Assembly: GCA_003158475.1 (NCBI GenBank)
Contig: PMJR01000066.1
Span: 1 to 62,258, forward strand
DNA from: Ignavibacteriota bacterium
GTDB lineage: Bacteria; Bacteroidota; Ignavibacteria; UBA10030; UBA6906
DNA: 62,258 nucleotides
Direction of reading: 5' to 3'
Shown here: piece by piece, positions 61,188 to 62,258 of the stretch
Layout: each line of letters begins with the position of its first letter
Numbering within the stretch: the stretch's first letter is position 1
Program-made: the position numbers and the translations under genes
Notes under the pieces: generated by a model
Told to the model about the DNA's origin: nothing
Database searches by the model: none
Seen by the model: the letters and a program-made list of their open reading frames with translations, nothing else

Positions 61188-62258
61188 ATGCCGATGAAGA
61201 AGCTCGCTCACGATCGATTTATCGTCTTGCTCACATTTGTGCTATGTCTCAATCTACAATGCAGTAAGAACAATCCCGTCACGACCCCTGACAACACGTT
61301 TAGTTTAATGATAGACGACGCGAGCTGCACAGAAGTATTTCTGCGTCTGGAAATTGGCGCTGCCAATTCTTCCCGCACTGTAACACTCAAACGGGACACG
61401 ACAACACTATTCACAAAAACACTTGCAGCGACTGAGACGGCTATCACAGACACAAATCTCCTGCCTGCACATTCGTACACCTATCATGCTCAACTCAGTA
61501 GTGGTTCGACTGCTCAGGTAGACGCTCGAACGATGGACACAACGAGCCACAATTGGAGCTTCCAGCAGTTTGAATTAGGCGATGGCAGCGGGAGCAGCGC
61601 GCTCTATGATGTGGCGATAGTTAATGACACGCTAGTGTATGCTGTTGGCGAGATCTACCAAGGTGGCACCGTCTATGATGTTGCAAAGTGGAATGGACGG
61701 GCATGGCGATTGGATCAATTGTACTACAGCGGGAACAATCCTATCGTACCAATACGCGGAATTCTTGTTTTGAAGACCGACAATATTTGGTTAGCAGCCG
61801 GAGGCGTGTTCCACTGGGATGGCGTTGTGCCAGAAGCTCAACTTAGTTTGTCTCGTCTTACTCTGTCTGATCCGAATGCGACCATTGAAAAGCTATGGGG
61901 GATTTCAGATTCATTCCTATATGGCGTAGGCAATTCCGGGACTATTGTTCACTTCAACGGAACAAGTTGGACGAAGATCGAGAGTGGAACGGCACTTGAT
62001 GTGCGAGACATCGTTGGGTCGCCGGATGGGAGTGAAGTACTGGCAATTGCATCAAATGATACAGACAAGAGACTTCTGAAGATTCAGGGAAATACGGCAT
62101 CTTCGTTGCCCACCGACGGTCTCGCAAGCATGGTGTATGGCAATTGGTTCGTACAGAAAAGACACTATTATGTAGTCGGGGCGGGGATTCATTTCAAACA
62201 CGCACTCAACGATTCTTTGTGGACTCGATATCCCCCGGGTGTTGTAACCAGCAACTTG
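61188..62258 (+). CDS. Partial lipoprotein with propeller-like repeats, cut by the window end
   Basis: The frame is open from ATG 61188 to the end of the window (357 codons, no stop). GAGG lies 8 nt upstream. The N-terminus, KKLAHDRFIVLLTFVLCLNLQC, is a lipoprotein signal with C25 as lipidation site, followed by a ~85-residue fibronectin-like region (SLMIDDASCTEVFLRLEIG…LPAHSYTYHAQL) and then repeated WNG/FNG-x-W elements (VAKWNGRAWRLDQ, FHWDGV, VHFNGTSWTKIESGTALDV), typical of surface β-propellers of FCB bacteria. It follows the YCF48-like gene on the same strand. The function is unknown. Confidence 0.75.
   Translation, partial: MPMKKLAHDRFIVLLTFVLCLNLQCSKNNPVTTPDNTFSLMIDDASCTEVFLRLEIGAANSSRTVTLKRDTTTLFTKTLAATETAITDTNLLPAHSYTYHAQLSSGSTAQVDARTMDTTSHNWSFQQFELGDGSGSSALYDVAIVNDTLVYAVGEIYQGGTVYDVAKWNGRAWRLDQLYYSGNNPIVPIRGILVLKTDNIWLAAGGVFHWDGVVPEAQLSLSRLTLSDPNATIEKLWGISDSFLYGVGNSGTIVHFNGTSWTKIESGTALDVRDIVGSPDGSEVLAIASNDTDKRLLKIQGNTASSLPTDGLASMVYGNWFVQKRHYYVVGAGIHFKHALNDSLWTRYPPGVVTSNL

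Noticed and set aside
1-62258. CRISPR arrays, rRNA, tRNA, intact insertion sequences and prophage genes
   Set aside because: No regularly spaced direct repeats with unique spacers, no TΨC-arm-like sequence in a cloverleaf context, and no transposase or integrase motif was found on reading the sequence.

Overview
The window looks like a contig from a GC-rich bacterium of the Fibrobacterota-Chlorobiota-Bacteroidota (FCB) assemblage, possibly an Ignavibacteria- or Kryptonia-like lineage. The evidence is two secreted proteins ending in a type IX secretion (T9SS) C-terminal domain with the NYPNPFNPST signature, DUF5723, DUF2279 and DUF4153 envelope proteins, TlpA- and YpdA-like redox proteins, and a TonB-dependent receptor. 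The exact phylum cannot be fixed from this sequence alone. Gene density is high, with many 4-nt stop/start overlaps. No rRNA, tRNA, CRISPR array or intact insertion sequence was seen.

Layout. (1) 1-8.4 kb is a less GC-rich, loosely packed flank. It holds a partial TlpA-like thioredoxin, a decayed small secreted-protein gene between two related hairpins, a DUF4153 membrane protein, a T9SS-exported DUF3494 (ice-binding-like) protein, a gene-poor kilobase with operator-like repeats, an orphan NarL-type response regulator, and a GT9 glycosyltransferase overlapping a tiny secreted-protein gene. (2) 8.7-15.0 kb, minus strand, is a heavy-metal RND efflux operon: a small secreted protein, CzcC/TolC-type, CzcB-type and CzcA-type proteins, and a PII-like DUF190 protein translationally coupled to the pump. 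(3) 15.2-22.6 kb, plus strand, is a hexuronate operon: UxaE, UxaC, ExuT-like transporter, SDR-type mannonate oxidoreductase, a LarA-family nickel-dependent racemase/epimerase homolog, and a KdgK-like kinase. (4) 22.7-31.5 kb carries envelope proteins of unknown function, a YpdA/TrxB-like flavoprotein and an amino-acid permease. (5) 31.5-32.7 kb, minus strand, encodes a CPXCG protein, an ECF sigma factor and a soluble zinc-finger anti-sigma factor.

(6) 32.8-45.8 kb is a heme operon: hemX/ccsA-like, hemA, hemC, hemD, hemE, a GAF-PAS-PAS-PAS hybrid histidine kinase, hemH, hemY, hemB, hemL and a PEBP-family gene. It makes uroporphyrinogen III from glutamyl-tRNA and then the final tetrapyrrole steps, but no coproporphyrinogen oxidase/decarboxylase gene is in the cluster. 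HemW lies 6 kb downstream. (7) 45.8-54.7 kb contains an L-2-hydroxyglutarate oxidoreductase with a HAD phosphatase (minus strand), then lepA, two different signal peptidases I in tandem, hemW, a GDP-deoxysugar reductase and a GT4 glycosyltransferase (plus strand). (8) 54.8-62.3 kb contains ispE coupled to a TonB-dependent receptor (minus strand), a 14-repeat YCF48-like T9SS cargo protein, and a partial lipoprotein gene running off the window, again in less GC-rich DNA.

Four candidate promoters (before uxaE, hemX, lepA and ispE), and a fifth before the YCF48-like gene, fit a TTGNNN-like/17-nt spacer/TATATT-like pattern. The leads most worth following are the LarA homolog in the uronate operon, the hybrid kinase embedded in the heme operon, the DUF190-RND coupling, and several short palindromic repeat families.
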